A program made the translations under genes and the position numbers. Below, in pieces: positions 8,377 through 16,126 of a DNA stretch of 31,801 nt. The DNA comes from a virus: the IMG/VR virus record IMGVR_UViG_3300045135_002353, positions 1 to 31,801 of that record. The stretch is one strand, 5' to 3'. Below the pieces are notes generated by a model. That model had not been told where the DNA came from. It did no database searches and was given only the letters and a program-made list of their open reading frames with translations. Position 1 is the first letter of the stretch. Each line of letters opens with the position of its first letter.

Positions 8377-10122
8377 TTAGCCGTAAGTACCGCCATTAAC
8401 TTCAATCACTTCAACATTGCCAGCTGTTACTTGGAAGTTGTCAGTGCTAAACTTAGCAACACCTAATGTTGATGTTGTAGCAGTATTTATGAAGTAATCA
8501 ATTGAGCCTGCTATGTCGTTATATGTTACTGCAATATTGGTTTGTGTTCCAGCTGCAATAGCTATCGATAAAGCGTCTTGTGCAGCTTCATCAAAGTCTG
8601 TAACTTGGGTAGAAACAATAGAGATAGCAAGATCACCAGCTCCTGTTAAACGACCTTGTGCATCAACTGTAAATGTTGGTACAGAATCTGCCGCTCCGTA
8701 AATACCTGCTGATACTGAGGTATCATCTAGGTCATAGGTAAGAGTATCTGTACCAGATGTTGCTGTAGCTGTTAAACCAATACCACCAGCAAACGTCAGG
8801 GTTTCACTAAGAAGATCGATTGAAGAAGATGTACCACCGTCAGCGTTAATACCTAGTGTTGTTGCTACGTTAACAACGCCAGCTGCTGTTAAACGGCCTT
8901 TTGTGTCTACAGTAAACGTAGGGATTTCAGTTTGTGAACCGTATGATCCCGCAGAGACACCTGTATCAGCTAGTGTAAAGGCTATATCTGAATCCGATCC
9001 GCCATTAAAGGTTTGTGAACCAGTACCATCTCCTGATATTGAAAGAGTTCGTGTAGTTTGTAAAATCGTAGCTGAGCTAGCATTACCTACCAATTCACCA
9101 TAGAAGTTTTCAGCTTGAATCTCTGATAAAGCAAATGATGCGTCTGTAGTATCAATGAATACGTCTGTATCTGGTTCTGGGATATAGCTATCGAATACTT
9201 TAAAGCGGCCGTCAGAAGCATCTCTGAAGAAGCCAGCGTGTGCATATGAACCATCGTTATAACCAGCTGACCAACCAAGGTCAGGATTAGCCGCTGTTTT
9301 ACCGCGAGCTATACCGCCGGATACATAGGTGTCTGTAACAGTGGATTCAACAGTAAATGTATTTGATGTAACAGCAGTAATCTCAACGCCTACACTATTA
9401 ATATCGAATGATGAAGGTGTACATCCTGATACAGTAACGTTCATACCAACTACATAATTATGCGAACCGTCTACTGTATAGACTACGTCTGTTCCATCAC
9501 CAACAGCACCAGTAATAGTAGTTTCAACACCTGAATTCAGATAAATCATGTTATCAGAAACTGCTAGGTTTTGAGCAGAGATCGTAGTAGTAGAACCACC
9601 CACAATCAAATCACCGTCGATCTGAAGGTTACCAGCAGCATCAATATTGTTAAAGTAAACGTCTGAAGTACCAGTCTGAATATAGTTACGAGTTACTACG
9701 TCTTGTGCTAATGTTGGATCAGCAACGTTAGAGATCCGGGTTGAATCAGCTGAGATTATACCTGAACCGTTTGTAGATAATACAATGTTACCGTTCACGT
9801 CAAGTGAAGATATAGTATTACCGTTAAAGTCTAGATTATCCACTTTAAGATTATCTAGCTTCTTATCGTTATCTACGAGTAGAGCTGAACCAGCTGTAAG
9901 TGTACCAGGAAGGTGATCTAGTTTATCTGTAAAGTATTGACCACCGATAACAAGGTGTGATGCTGCATCGCCACCTGTCTCTGCGCCAATACCCACATAT
10001 AATCGGCCACCACCAGCAACGGTGCTATAGTCCGCAGCTGAATAAGCTAATTCACCGTCACCTAGTACACTAGGATCTCCAGCTGTACTGGTTCGTTTTA
10101 AGCGAATGATAGTAGTAGACAT
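8377..10122 (-). CDS. Fibre-like virion protein (fibritin/tail-fibre type)
   Basis: This 581-residue protein is rich in Gly, Thr, Ser, Asp and Val. It opens with a module also seen in phage head and tail fibres: IIRLKRTSTAG, a GDGELAYS turn and GGGRLYVGIG (residues 1-48). The same module type starts the 26293-26829 protein. A middle section (about 165-330) is shared with the 30768-31724 protein, including TTTISAQNLAVSDNMIYLN, TPSSFDIN and DTYVSGG. After that come two related beta units, each with DTxVSAGxYG followed by PTFTVD.xGRLT. No enzyme motif or S74 domain is seen. GGAG precedes the ATG. It is the first long gene of the gp13 block, so a collar fibre (wac-like) or side-fibre role is possible. 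Confidence 0.75.
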   Translation of the reverse strand: MSTTIIRLKRTSTAGDPSVLGDGELAYSAADYSTVAGGGRLYVGIGAETGGDAASHLVIGGQYFTDKLDHLPGTLTAGSALLVDNDKKLDNLKVDNLDFNGNTISSLDVNGNIVLSTNGSGIISADSTRISNVADPTLAQDVVTRNYIQTGTSDVYFNNIDAAGNLQIDGDLIVGGSTTTISAQNLAVSDNMIYLNSGVETTITGAVGDGTDVVYTVDGSHNYVVGMNVTVSGCTPSSFDINSVGVEITAVTSNTFTVESTVTDTYVSGGIARGKTAANPDLGWSAGYNDGSYAHAGFFRDASDGRFKVFDSYIPEPDTDVFIDTTDASFALSEIQAENFYGELVGNASSATILQTTRTLSISGDGTGSQTFNGGSDSDIAFTLADTGVSAGSYGSQTEIPTFTVDTKGRLTAAGVVNVATTLGINADGGTSSSIDLLSETLTFAGGIGLTATATSGTDTLTYDLDDTSVSAGIYGAADSVPTFTVDAQGRLTGAGDLAISIVSTQVTDFDEAAQDALSIAIAAGTQTNIAVTYNDIAGSIDYFINTATTSTLGVAKFSTDNFQVTAGNVEVIEVNGGTYG

Positions 10123-10146
10123 CTAAATCTCCGTTGTCCGTTATTT

Positions 10147-10398
10147 TTAGTAGTGTCCGCCTTCGAAACTAGTTCCATCGGCTAATGTTTGTTTTGCCTT
10201 CCATTGCCCGGCTGTGGCATCCCACACGAGCATTGCACCCTGCTCTTTCGCTGACATATCAATATCAGTCATATCGTTAAGAGTTACGGGTGTTCCTATA
10301 CCAATAGTCTGGGCTCTAAGCTTATCCCTATTAGAAGATATCTTGGCCTTAAGATTTGTCGAGGGGTTAATCCCAACAGTAGCTTTAATATTCGCCAT
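10147..10398 (-). CDS. Small virion protein of marine T4-like phages
   Basis: The 83-residue product has no known domain. It has a basic N-terminal half (KAKISSNRDKLRAQTIG) and a C-terminal motif MLVWDATAGQWKAKQ that resembles the short VWD...W segments found in phage fibre-associated proteins. GGGGAT precedes the ATG and overlaps the stop of the gene before it, which points to coupled late expression. Position between two virion genes suggests a structural or assembly role. No precise function is claimed. Confidence 0.65.
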   Translation of the reverse strand: MANIKATVGINPSTNLKAKISSNRDKLRAQTIGIGTPVTLNDMTDIDMSAKEQGAMLVWDATAGQWKAKQTLADGTSFEGGHY

Positions 10399-10400
10399 TC

Positions 10401-10736
10401 TTATCCCCTAGTAACGCTTGGAGTAATTTCTAACTGGCCCTCAATAACTCGTGTAACAGTTCCACCACCTGAAACTATTTCAACATCATAGACATAACGA
10501 CCAGCTTTCATTCCACCAGTCTGGGTATCAGTTAACTGGAGTTGTATCTGTCCGTTAGTTGGTGTATCGACTGTTGTAGTAAAGTCTATAGCAGTTGTTG
10601 AGCTATATGTCTTACGTACTTGTCCGGATGTGGTATAACCGGTAAGATCCAAAGGCTCATTTGTATCGTCTACCAGTGTAACTACACTAATAAAGGTAGA
10701 ACCTTGATCTGCTGTCAGGTTTGCGTATATAGCCAT
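10401..10736 (-). CDS. Ig-like/BppU-N-type virion protein
   Basis: The 111-residue protein has the pattern ADQGSTF, a short D..N.PLDLTGYT turn, GQVRKTY and an ending with GGGTVTRVIEGQLEITP. This is the beta-sandwich seen at the N-terminus of baseplate upper proteins and in many small structural proteins of T4-like marine phages. AGGA precedes the ATG. It is the first gene of the late block running to gp17, and a late promoter octamer lies 25 bases upstream. Its location in the virion (neck or baseplate decoration) is inferred only. Confidence 0.7.
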   Translation of the reverse strand: MAIYANLTADQGSTFISVVTLVDDTNEPLDLTGYTTSGQVRKTYSSTTAIDFTTTVDTPTNGQIQLQLTDTQTGGMKAGRYVYDVEIVSGGGTVTRVIEGQLEITPSVTRG

Positions 10737-10760
10737 TGATAAAATCCTAAGTCTTTCATC

Positions 10761-10768
10761 TATTTATA
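10761..10768 (-). promoter_or_regulatory. T4-type late promoter for the gp13-gp17 block
   Basis: There is an exact TATAAATA octamer on the minus strand, 25 bases upstream of the ATG at 10736. It directly follows a hairpin that ends the metabolic island, so it marks the switch back to virion genes. Confidence 0.78.
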
Positions 10769-10801
10769 CTAAAAGAGGACTAAAGAAACGCCCCTATTAG
10801 T
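10768..10801 (-). terminator. Hairpin after the bilin reductase gene
   Basis: The arms at 10791-10801 and 10768-10778 pair over 11 positions with one mismatch and one G-U, around a 12-base loop. The hairpin begins 8 bases after the bilin reductase stop. On the minus strand it is followed by the late promoter rather than a T-run, so it may be an imperfect terminator or a 3'-end stabiliser. Confidence 0.45.
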
Positions 10802-10809
10802 ATTTATGG

Positions 10810-11469
10810 CTATATTTCTGGGAAGAGACAGGTTTGAATGAATCTGTTCACTGTATCTGGATCGTATCCAAGTGATTCCATGACTCGCGGGGTGTGGGGG
10901 TTTTGCTTCTGGTAGTGGCAGTAACGATTCTGTGCTTCTGTATAGTCCGATGAAGTAGTATCTTCATCTTCAAGGTAATCTAGATATTCCAATAGATTGC
11001 AGGCTGACAAATTAAGTACTTCATCTAGTTCTTTTGCGTCTCTTATATTACCAGCTGATACCATGTTCTCTGAAAATATTGCCTTTGCCCATGGCGGTAG
11101 CTCACGCTTCTTGCTCCAAGAATAACCTTCTACCCTTTTAGCAAATGTATCGTTTAGAGGGTGATCACATTTTATAGGGCTAAAGTCGTGAAATGCACCA
11201 GTTACCTTGTTCGGTCCAGCAATGAGATCAAATCCATATACAGGTGCAGAAGAGTTTACCGAGGGGAATACACAAAGGTGCATCATATAAAGCTTTTTCT
11301 CTTCTCTCTTATCGACAATATCAATATGAGCTCGGCGTGCACCTTTGCCGTTATAGACTAGATTATCCCAAGGGAAGTCGTGCGTCTCGTCCGCGCGAGA
11401 GAGTCTAGAATTAAGTATAGCTTGAAGATTTTGAGCATGCTCTTCTAATCTATTAAAGATTAAACTCAT
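10810..11469 (-). CDS. pcyX: Ferredoxin-dependent bilin reductase (PcyA/PcyX type)
   Basis: The 219-residue protein starts at the ATG at 11467-11469, with GAGG 9 bases upstream. A frame extension to 11505 lies inside the heme oxygenase gene and is rejected. The fold signature is continuous: ARRAHIDIVD (D50), LYMMHLCVFP (H64), APVYGFDLIAGP (D81), VTGAFHDFSP, then a C-terminal NRYCHYQKQNPHTPR and FIQTCLFPE. This matches HY2-family reductases, which use reduced ferredoxin to reduce biliverdin IX-alpha. The His in the HLCVFP segment corresponds by position to PcyA His88, and the Asp in YGFDL to PcyA Asp105. This favours the PcyA/PcyX side over PebS, though pebS or pcyA remain possible names. The gene overlaps heme oxygenase by 17 bases. 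PcyX enzymes from oceanic viruses make phycoerythrobilin. Confidence 0.85.
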   Translation of the reverse strand: MSLIFNRLEEHAQNLQAILNSRLSRADETHDFPWDNLVYNGKGARRAHIDIVDKREEKKLYMMHLCVFPSVNSSAPVYGFDLIAGPNKVTGAFHDFSPIKCDHPLNDTFAKRVEGYSWSKKRELPPWAKAIFSENMVSAGNIRDAKELDEVLNLSACNLLEYLDYLEDEDTTSSDYTEAQNRYCHYQKQNPHTPRVMESLGYDPDTVNRFIQTCLFPEI

Positions 11470-11983
11470 CAGTAAGATCCTCAAATAATGAAATAGCAAA
11501 CTCAAAGGCTACACGTGCTTCGGGACCTAGATCATCAGTAAGCTTTGCTCTTGTCTTTTCGATTAGGCCTTTGCGATCCTCAAACTCATACATTGAACCT
11601 GATCCAGGCACACGAGACTTTAAGATCTGCCCGCCATATAGATCGCCAAAGTGTCGAGTGTAGATATGAGCAAGTACGTTTTCGTTTAGCTCAGATAAAT
11701 GGTTAATGTACATAAAGGTAGTTGTTGCAACTACAAGAGTGTCATTCTCTACACCAAGCTCCTCTATATCCGCTCGAATAGCATCAGCTCTTTTAATGTC
11801 TTCAATACCTTCTAAGACATTTTGGGAATCAGCTACCTTTTCCAAGACAGAGTATATTAGCCATAGATTAGAAAGATAGCTAGCATACTGGTGTTCATTA
11901 ATATCACCAGAAAGAAGTAATTGAGCAAACTTATTCTTTTCTGCTTTCTCGTGTAAATCCCATGTAATATCTTTTAAGCTCAT
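11453..11983 (-). CDS. ho1: Heme oxygenase (short phage form)
   Basis: This protein of 176 residues cleaves heme to biliverdin, CO and Fe(II) using reduced ferredoxin or a similar donor. The proximal heme ligand is visible in ITWDLHEKAEK (H11). The distal-helix signature, RHFGDLYGGQ at about 110-119, matches the RHLGDLSGGQ hallmark of the family. I prefer the ATG at 11981-11983 because it forms an ATGA overlap with the oxygenase stop. An ATG at 11998 would add MEKRK inside the preceding gene. Cyanobacterial and many phage heme oxygenases are about 230-240 residues, so this is a short form lacking a C-terminal extension. The bilin reductase follows with overlap, implying substrate hand-over of biliverdin. 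Confidence 0.92.
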   Translation of the reverse strand: MSLKDITWDLHEKAEKNKFAQLLLSGDINEHQYASYLSNLWLIYSVLEKVADSQNVLEGIEDIKRADAIRADIEELGVENDTLVVATTTFMYINHLSELNENVLAHIYTRHFGDLYGGQILKSRVPGSGSMYEFEDRKGLIEKTRAKLTDDLGPEARVAFEFAISLFEDLTDEFNL

Positions 11984-12561
11984 TTTCCGTTTTTCCATTT
12001 AGGCAGTTTAGGATCCGTCTCGGCGGGGTGCCTTGCTAATCCCCATATGACTAAAGAGTATCTATTACCCCACCAAACAGTGTTTGCTTCATGTAACATA
12101 AGGGATGGAAATGCTATTAAACTACCCTGTGTTCTCGGTTGAACTTTAGCCTTGCTATGATTATGTATGGTAATACCGCCACCAATATAATCTTTCGGAT
12201 TACTTAATTCTATAGTAGCAGATATAGTTCTCATAGGTGCTACCTTCTGAACATCAACATGTGCTTTATAAAACCCTATAGGCTTATATGCTGTAAACTG
12301 TGGGTCTTCAAAGGTAGTTATTTCGGTCTGATGTAGCTTCCAAGCTATATCTATTATTATATTCTGCATGCGCTTTACTAAAGGCTGCAGAGGATGATCC
12401 TTTCCCCTTATAAAAGATACCTGACTTTTTCTTACCTTCTTAGCAACCTCTATACCGCCACCAACCATGGCCTGCTTAACCCTGTGGAGTTGATCGTCAA
12501 TAATAGCTTGACACTCCTCTGGGGTTAACACGTTCTTTACGTGGGCAATCTCATTACGCAT
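11980..12561 (-). CDS. 2-oxoglutarate/Fe(II)-dependent oxygenase (prolyl-4-hydroxylase-like)
   Basis: The 193-residue protein has a complete double-stranded beta-helix active site. The iron ligands are H101 and D103 in FYKAHVDVQ, and H157 in SLMLHEAN. The 2-oxoglutarate arginine is R167 in GNRYSLVIWG. The preceding RTISATIELSNPKDYIGGG is typical of PKHD/P4H-type phage hydroxylases. The N-terminal LTPEECQAIID is also usual in this family. Substrate is unknown: protein prolyl, sugar, nucleotide or small molecule hydroxylation are all possible. The start overlaps the methyltransferase end by 8 bases and the end overlaps heme oxygenase by 4. It shares the need for Fe(II) released by its neighbour, but a functional link is only inferred. 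Confidence 0.88.
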   Translation of the reverse strand: MRNEIAHVKNVLTPEECQAIIDDQLHRVKQAMVGGGIEVAKKVRKSQVSFIRGKDHPLQPLVKRMQNIIIDIAWKLHQTEITTFEDPQFTAYKPIGFYKAHVDVQKVAPMRTISATIELSNPKDYIGGGITIHNHSKAKVQPRTQGSLIAFPSLMLHEANTVWWGNRYSLVIWGLARHPAETDPKLPKWKNGK

Positions 12562-13219
12562 GATTTATTTTCATATACCAGATATCTTCAGGCCATACCC
12601 TAGAAGGGAAAGCCTTAGTTATTTTTAAGCTATTTTTTTTAATCATATCTTTAAAGGTATTAATATTTGATCCCTTTATATTTTCCATTAGGAGAATACA
12701 CCCATCCTCTGCTAAATATTCTGAAACGTTATTAAAAAAATCTTGATGAACCTTCCAGTCTTTATCTAGATGCTTTCTATCTTCGTTATAAAGATCAAAC
12801 TCCTTTTTATTTTCTGGTTTCCAGTTATCATCGAAATTAAAATGGGGGGGATTACCAAATATTACATCAAATTTTATTTTAGGTATGTTATTAAAATTAT
12901 CAGAGTGAATAAACTCTGCTCTATCCCCTAGACAGTTATCCTTAATAGACTTATTAATAACCTTTATTATTGGTTTATGTATGTCAGAAAAAACACAATA
13001 ATCTATAATATTATATCTTAAAAGAATAAATCCGATATATCCGGGGCCAGAACACCATTCCATTCCTTTTTTAACGGATTTCCCCTCTAATAGGGTATAA
13101 AAAGAATTTGCAATATCCGTTATATGCTTTAACCCGTAGCCGTCAAGCTGACCCGAAGTGGATATTGAATATCCATTAAGATCAACCTGAACAATCTCTC
13201 GAGGATCCGGTCTATCCAC
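12554..13219 (-). CDS. HemK/PrmC-like SAM methyltransferase with GNPPHF motif
   Basis: The 221-residue protein has motif I EWCSGPGYIGF (about 54-64), an acidic post-II residue in FSDIHKP, and motif IV FGNPPHF (about 121-127). The NPP[YFH] motif IV is typical of enzymes that methylate planar nitrogen (Gln in release factors, adenine, guanine). The start is GTG at 13217-13219 and overlaps the carbamoyltransferase stop as TAGTG. AT content looks higher here than in the flanking structural genes. Possible substrates include protein Gln, nucleobases or an amino-sugar; the sequence does not decide. The PPH in place of PPY may narrow substrate choice. Confidence 0.8.
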   Translation of the reverse strand: MDRPDPREIVQVDLNGYSISTSGQLDGYGLKHITDIANSFYTLLEGKSVKKGMEWCSGPGYIGFILLRYNIIDYCVFSDIHKPIIKVINKSIKDNCLGDRAEFIHSDNFNNIPKIKFDVIFGNPPHFNFDDNWKPENKKEFDLYNEDRKHLDKDWKVHQDFFNNVSEYLAEDGCILLMENIKGSNINTFKDMIKKNSLKITKAFPSRVWPEDIWYMKINHA

Positions 13220-15027
13220 TACAGTATATCTATATTCGGTCTAGTAATTAGCTTACCGTATTCTGGAAGGTAGAGATATTGAATATCGCTTTGTTCAAGT
13301 GTCCAGATAGCATCATCTAATGTTTCGACTAAAGGTTCACCACCAAGATTAAACGAAGTATTAAAGATAATAGGACATCCTGTCTTTTCTTTAAATTGTT
13401 TAATAATTCTATAATAAAGCGGATTATCCTCTTCTGTTACTGTCTGTATACGACATGTTCCGTCAACGTGGATAATAGAAGGGATTTTTTCTTCAATACC
13501 TGGCTGACAGTTAACAGCATACATCATATGGGGTGAATCTTTCATACCACGTAGATCAAACCATTCATGTACGTCTTCAGCAAGAATAGATCCAGCAAAT
13601 GGACGGAAATATTCTCGTCGCTTAACCTCGTTAACAAAGTCTTTACCGTCTTTAAAAGTAGGATCAAACATTAACGATCTATTACCCAATGCACGAGGTC
13701 CGTTTTCAGATCTACCCTGAAAACAACCAACAATATTTTTAGAGGTCATTAAATTAACAACATCCTCATCATTTGCATCTTTTACAGAAGCACCATACTT
13801 GTTGGCTATTTCTAGAATTTGATCATCAGAATAATCATACTCGAATCCTAGATAAATATCACGACCATTAAGCTTTTCTGTATCCTGGGATGTTTCGTAG
13901 TAGCCCCAAAGAGCTACCCCGATTGCAGTACCACCGTCATTGGAGATAGGCTCAACATATAAATTAATACCTGCTTTATTAATTTCATCTAAGAAGTAAT
14001 AGTTAGCTACACAGTTAAGAGCATAGCCTCCAGAGAATACTACATTCTTTTTACCAGACATCTTTGATGCTGATAGTATAATATCTAGTACTTCCTTTTG
14101 TGTTTCAGTCTGAAGAGCGTAAGCCATATCTCTACGGTTTTGCATTGTAGTAGGGTCAATTCCTGGCTCTGGTCTTTCAGAAAGATATTCAAACCACTGA
14201 TCATTAACTATTGCACCTCCAGGATATCTTGGAGTAATTAAGTTTCTGTTTGATATTGAGAATCTTCCGTCTTTTGTAAAAAGCTTAGGTATTTTATTAT
14301 TTGGTTTTCCGTAGGGAAATAACCCCATAGTTTTACCAGCTTCAATTCCTGAGAATCCAACGTATTCTGTCACTGCTTCATATGTTTTAGTAATACCTGC
14401 ATGGCCAGTTTTTAAAGATACGTGGGTACCTTCTTCTCCCAAATATTCAGACGATTCATTAAAATCTACTGCAGAAACTATAGAATCTCTAGATGCGGAA
14501 TGCTTATATAAGGTTTTAAAGTTAGCTGGATAAGAACAGTCTAGTATAGTTTCTACTTCCCATAAAGAAATTGGATCTTGCCCAAATTTTCCGTACTTTA
14601 CTGACCCAGCACCATCTACCACAACAGCAACTGCTTCATCAAATCCAGATCTATAAAAAGCACAAGATGCATGAATCTTGTGGTGCTGTGCTGCTAGATC
14701 GATAACTTGGGGGTGATTTTGCAAATCAACATTTTTTCTATCTATTAAACCAAGTTTTCTAGCATATCCGGTAAAATCATCATCTCCTGTATAATCAATT
14801 TTACCAGCTGTATCTTTTAGAGCTTGGGTATGAGATACAAAGATATAGTCAACTTTGTCTGTATAATCTAATACCTTGTGCATAGCAGCAAAAGGTCCAC
14901 CGTCGTACTTTTGTCTAGATAATCTTTCTTCCTCGATAGCAAATACTATTTTGCCGTCTTTTAGAAGACATGCACCAGCATTATGGCCTCGGGAAATACC
15001 TAGGATATATCCTGTTTGATTAGACAT
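13219..15027 (-). CDS. O-carbamoyltransferase (NodU/CmcH/TobZ family)
   Basis: The 602-residue product matches the full two-domain family length. The N-terminal Kae1-like half has ILGISRGHNAGACLL, the metal-binding HHKIHA (about 115-120) and VVVDGAGS (about 135-142). The centre has NVVFSGGYALNCVANY. The C-terminal half has QGRSENGPRALGNRSL and NTSFNLGGEPLVET. These enzymes make carbamoyl-adenylate from carbamoyl phosphate and ATP and transfer the carbamoyl group to a hydroxyl, often on a sugar. Related genes occur in marine T4-like phages, and in other phages carbamoylate modified cytosine. The acceptor here is unknown. A GAGG element precedes the ATG, 24 bases after the glycosyltransferase gene. 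Confidence 0.94.
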   Translation of the reverse strand: MSNQTGYILGISRGHNAGACLLKDGKIVFAIEEERLSRQKYDGGPFAAMHKVLDYTDKVDYIFVSHTQALKDTAGKIDYTGDDDFTGYARKLGLIDRKNVDLQNHPQVIDLAAQHHKIHASCAFYRSGFDEAVAVVVDGAGSVKYGKFGQDPISLWEVETILDCSYPANFKTLYKHSASRDSIVSAVDFNESSEYLGEEGTHVSLKTGHAGITKTYEAVTEYVGFSGIEAGKTMGLFPYGKPNNKIPKLFTKDGRFSISNRNLITPRYPGGAIVNDQWFEYLSERPEPGIDPTTMQNRRDMAYALQTETQKEVLDIILSASKMSGKKNVVFSGGYALNCVANYYFLDEINKAGINLYVEPISNDGGTAIGVALWGYYETSQDTEKLNGRDIYLGFEYDYSDDQILEIANKYGASVKDANDEDVVNLMTSKNIVGCFQGRSENGPRALGNRSLMFDPTFKDGKDFVNEVKRREYFRPFAGSILAEDVHEWFDLRGMKDSPHMMYAVNCQPGIEEKIPSIIHVDGTCRIQTVTEEDNPLYYRIIKQFKEKTGCPIIFNTSFNLGGEPLVETLDDAIWTLEQSDIQYLYLPEYGKLITRPNIDIL

Positions 15028-15051
15028 TATAAAACCTCATCAATTAATAAT

Positions 15052-16080
15052 TTATTTCTTAGCAAAGGGGGGAGAAAGTGGTTGCCCAGCTTTACCGTGG
15101 GAACAATTAGGCCCATGAACATGGGGAGTATTTTCTATATTAGATTTCGTATTTTTGGATTTACCTAGCTTATTTGTAACGCTTTTAATAGCTTTGTTAA
15201 TGGTGTCAGAGGACATAATCATAAGATCCTCATTATTACGTTCACCGGTATAGTCGTAGGTAATTCTCATAGGAATATATTTTCTTTTGTCTTTACCATT
15301 ATCTATGATGGTAAAATCTTTATTATCTGGATAAGATATATTCTCAGGACAGGTAGATCCAATAATTACAGTTGCTGGCTTTTTTAAAGCATGGGCGTAA
15401 TGCTGACCCATACTGTCACAACCAAAGAAATAATCCGCAGCATTAATAATACCCATCCATTGTAAAAGATTAACATTAGTAGGCATTGCTATACCGATTT
15501 GATTTGGTGGGGGAGGTACTTCAATATTAGTCATCATAATTACAGAATAGTCTTTAGACAGTTTTTCTGCTATATCATAAACGTCTTTAAGTTCTATAGA
15601 TCGTCCAGAAGAATCAAATATGAAATTACCCTCAGACTGAACCCCAGATCCAAAGGGCTGAAAAACCACAACTTTTTCTTTACCTAGGGATTGTCTAGTT
15701 TGCTCGACTAGGTTGTATCCATATACTTGGTCAACCTTATTAATTTCAAGATTAAATTTCTTGGTCTCTGGTACTTCCTTTAGATCGTTTATAAGAATAT
15801 CAAACGCTTGGATCAAATTACACTTTTGATTAAAGTAAGAATTTAATCTATATGGTTCGGGTGAGATTATTTCGCGATCCTTTAGCTTTTCCTCAAATAG
15901 ACCTTTATGACCCATAGGAAATACATTATCGCGAATAACGGGAGAAGCCATGAATAGCTCGTTCCAAGCCTCTGCTACGATTACAACATCTTCGTCAACA
16001 TTTTGCTTGTGCCATTCGAGAGCTGGGATAGAGCAGAGCACACGCCCTGCACCACCATTAATAAAAAAAGCTTTCTTCAT
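15052..16080 (-). CDS. GT9/heptosyltransferase-like glycosyltransferase with C-terminal His/Cys tail
   Basis: The 342-residue protein has the GT-B pattern of ADP-heptose:LPS heptosyltransferases. The start is FINGGAGRVLCSIPAL, the linker VVVFQPFGSG, and the nucleotide-sugar site LLQWMGIINAADYFFGCDS followed by MGQHYAHALKKPATVIIGST (about 205-243). It lacks the longer N-terminal domain sequences of enterobacterial WaaC, and the usual DSGPMH reads CDSMGQH. The C-terminus adds a low-complexity linker and an HVHGPNCSHG motif (320-329) that looks metal-binding, then a Pro-rich end. It is the first gene of the six-gene island. A sigma70-like promoter lies 47 bases or more upstream, and TAGG precedes the ATG. 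Likely role is adding a sugar to a host glycan or phage component that the next gene carbamoylates. Confidence 0.75.
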   Translation of the reverse strand: MKKAFFINGGAGRVLCSIPALEWHKQNVDEDVVIVAEAWNELFMASPVIRDNVFPMGHKGLFEEKLKDREIISPEPYRLNSYFNQKCNLIQAFDILINDLKEVPETKKFNLEINKVDQVYGYNLVEQTRQSLGKEKVVVFQPFGSGVQSEGNFIFDSSGRSIELKDVYDIAEKLSKDYSVIMMTNIEVPPPPNQIGIAMPTNVNLLQWMGIINAADYFFGCDSMGQHYAHALKKPATVIIGSTCPENISYPDNKDFTIIDNGKDKRKYIPMRITYDYTGERNNEDLMIMSSDTINKAIKSVTNKLGKSKNTKSNIENTPHVHGPNCSHGKAGQPLSPPFAKK

Positions 16081-16126
16081 TTTTACCTACCATAGTTTAA
16101 CTTTCAAAAATAATATAATAGTATAT

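Noticed and set aside
8485-8492. Late-promoter-like CATAAATA within the fibre gene ending at 8377
   Set aside because: It is a single near-match inside coding sequence with no nearby start that needs it; gp13 starts 120 bases away in an unbroken operon.
10214-10411. Plus-strand open frames such as this one, and others across the fibre genes
   Set aside because: They lie opposite well-supported minus-strand genes, have no Shine-Dalgarno sequence or family features, and follow from codon bias.
10801-10808. TATTTATG (CATAAATA on the minus strand) as another late promoter
   Set aside because: It has one mismatch, lies directly after a stop codon within a hairpin zone, and an exact octamer exists 33 bases further on.
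11470-11505. Upstream ATG extension of the bilin reductase
   Set aside because: The extra residues fall inside the heme oxygenase reading frame, resemble no family N-terminus, and the start at 11469 has its own GAGG element.
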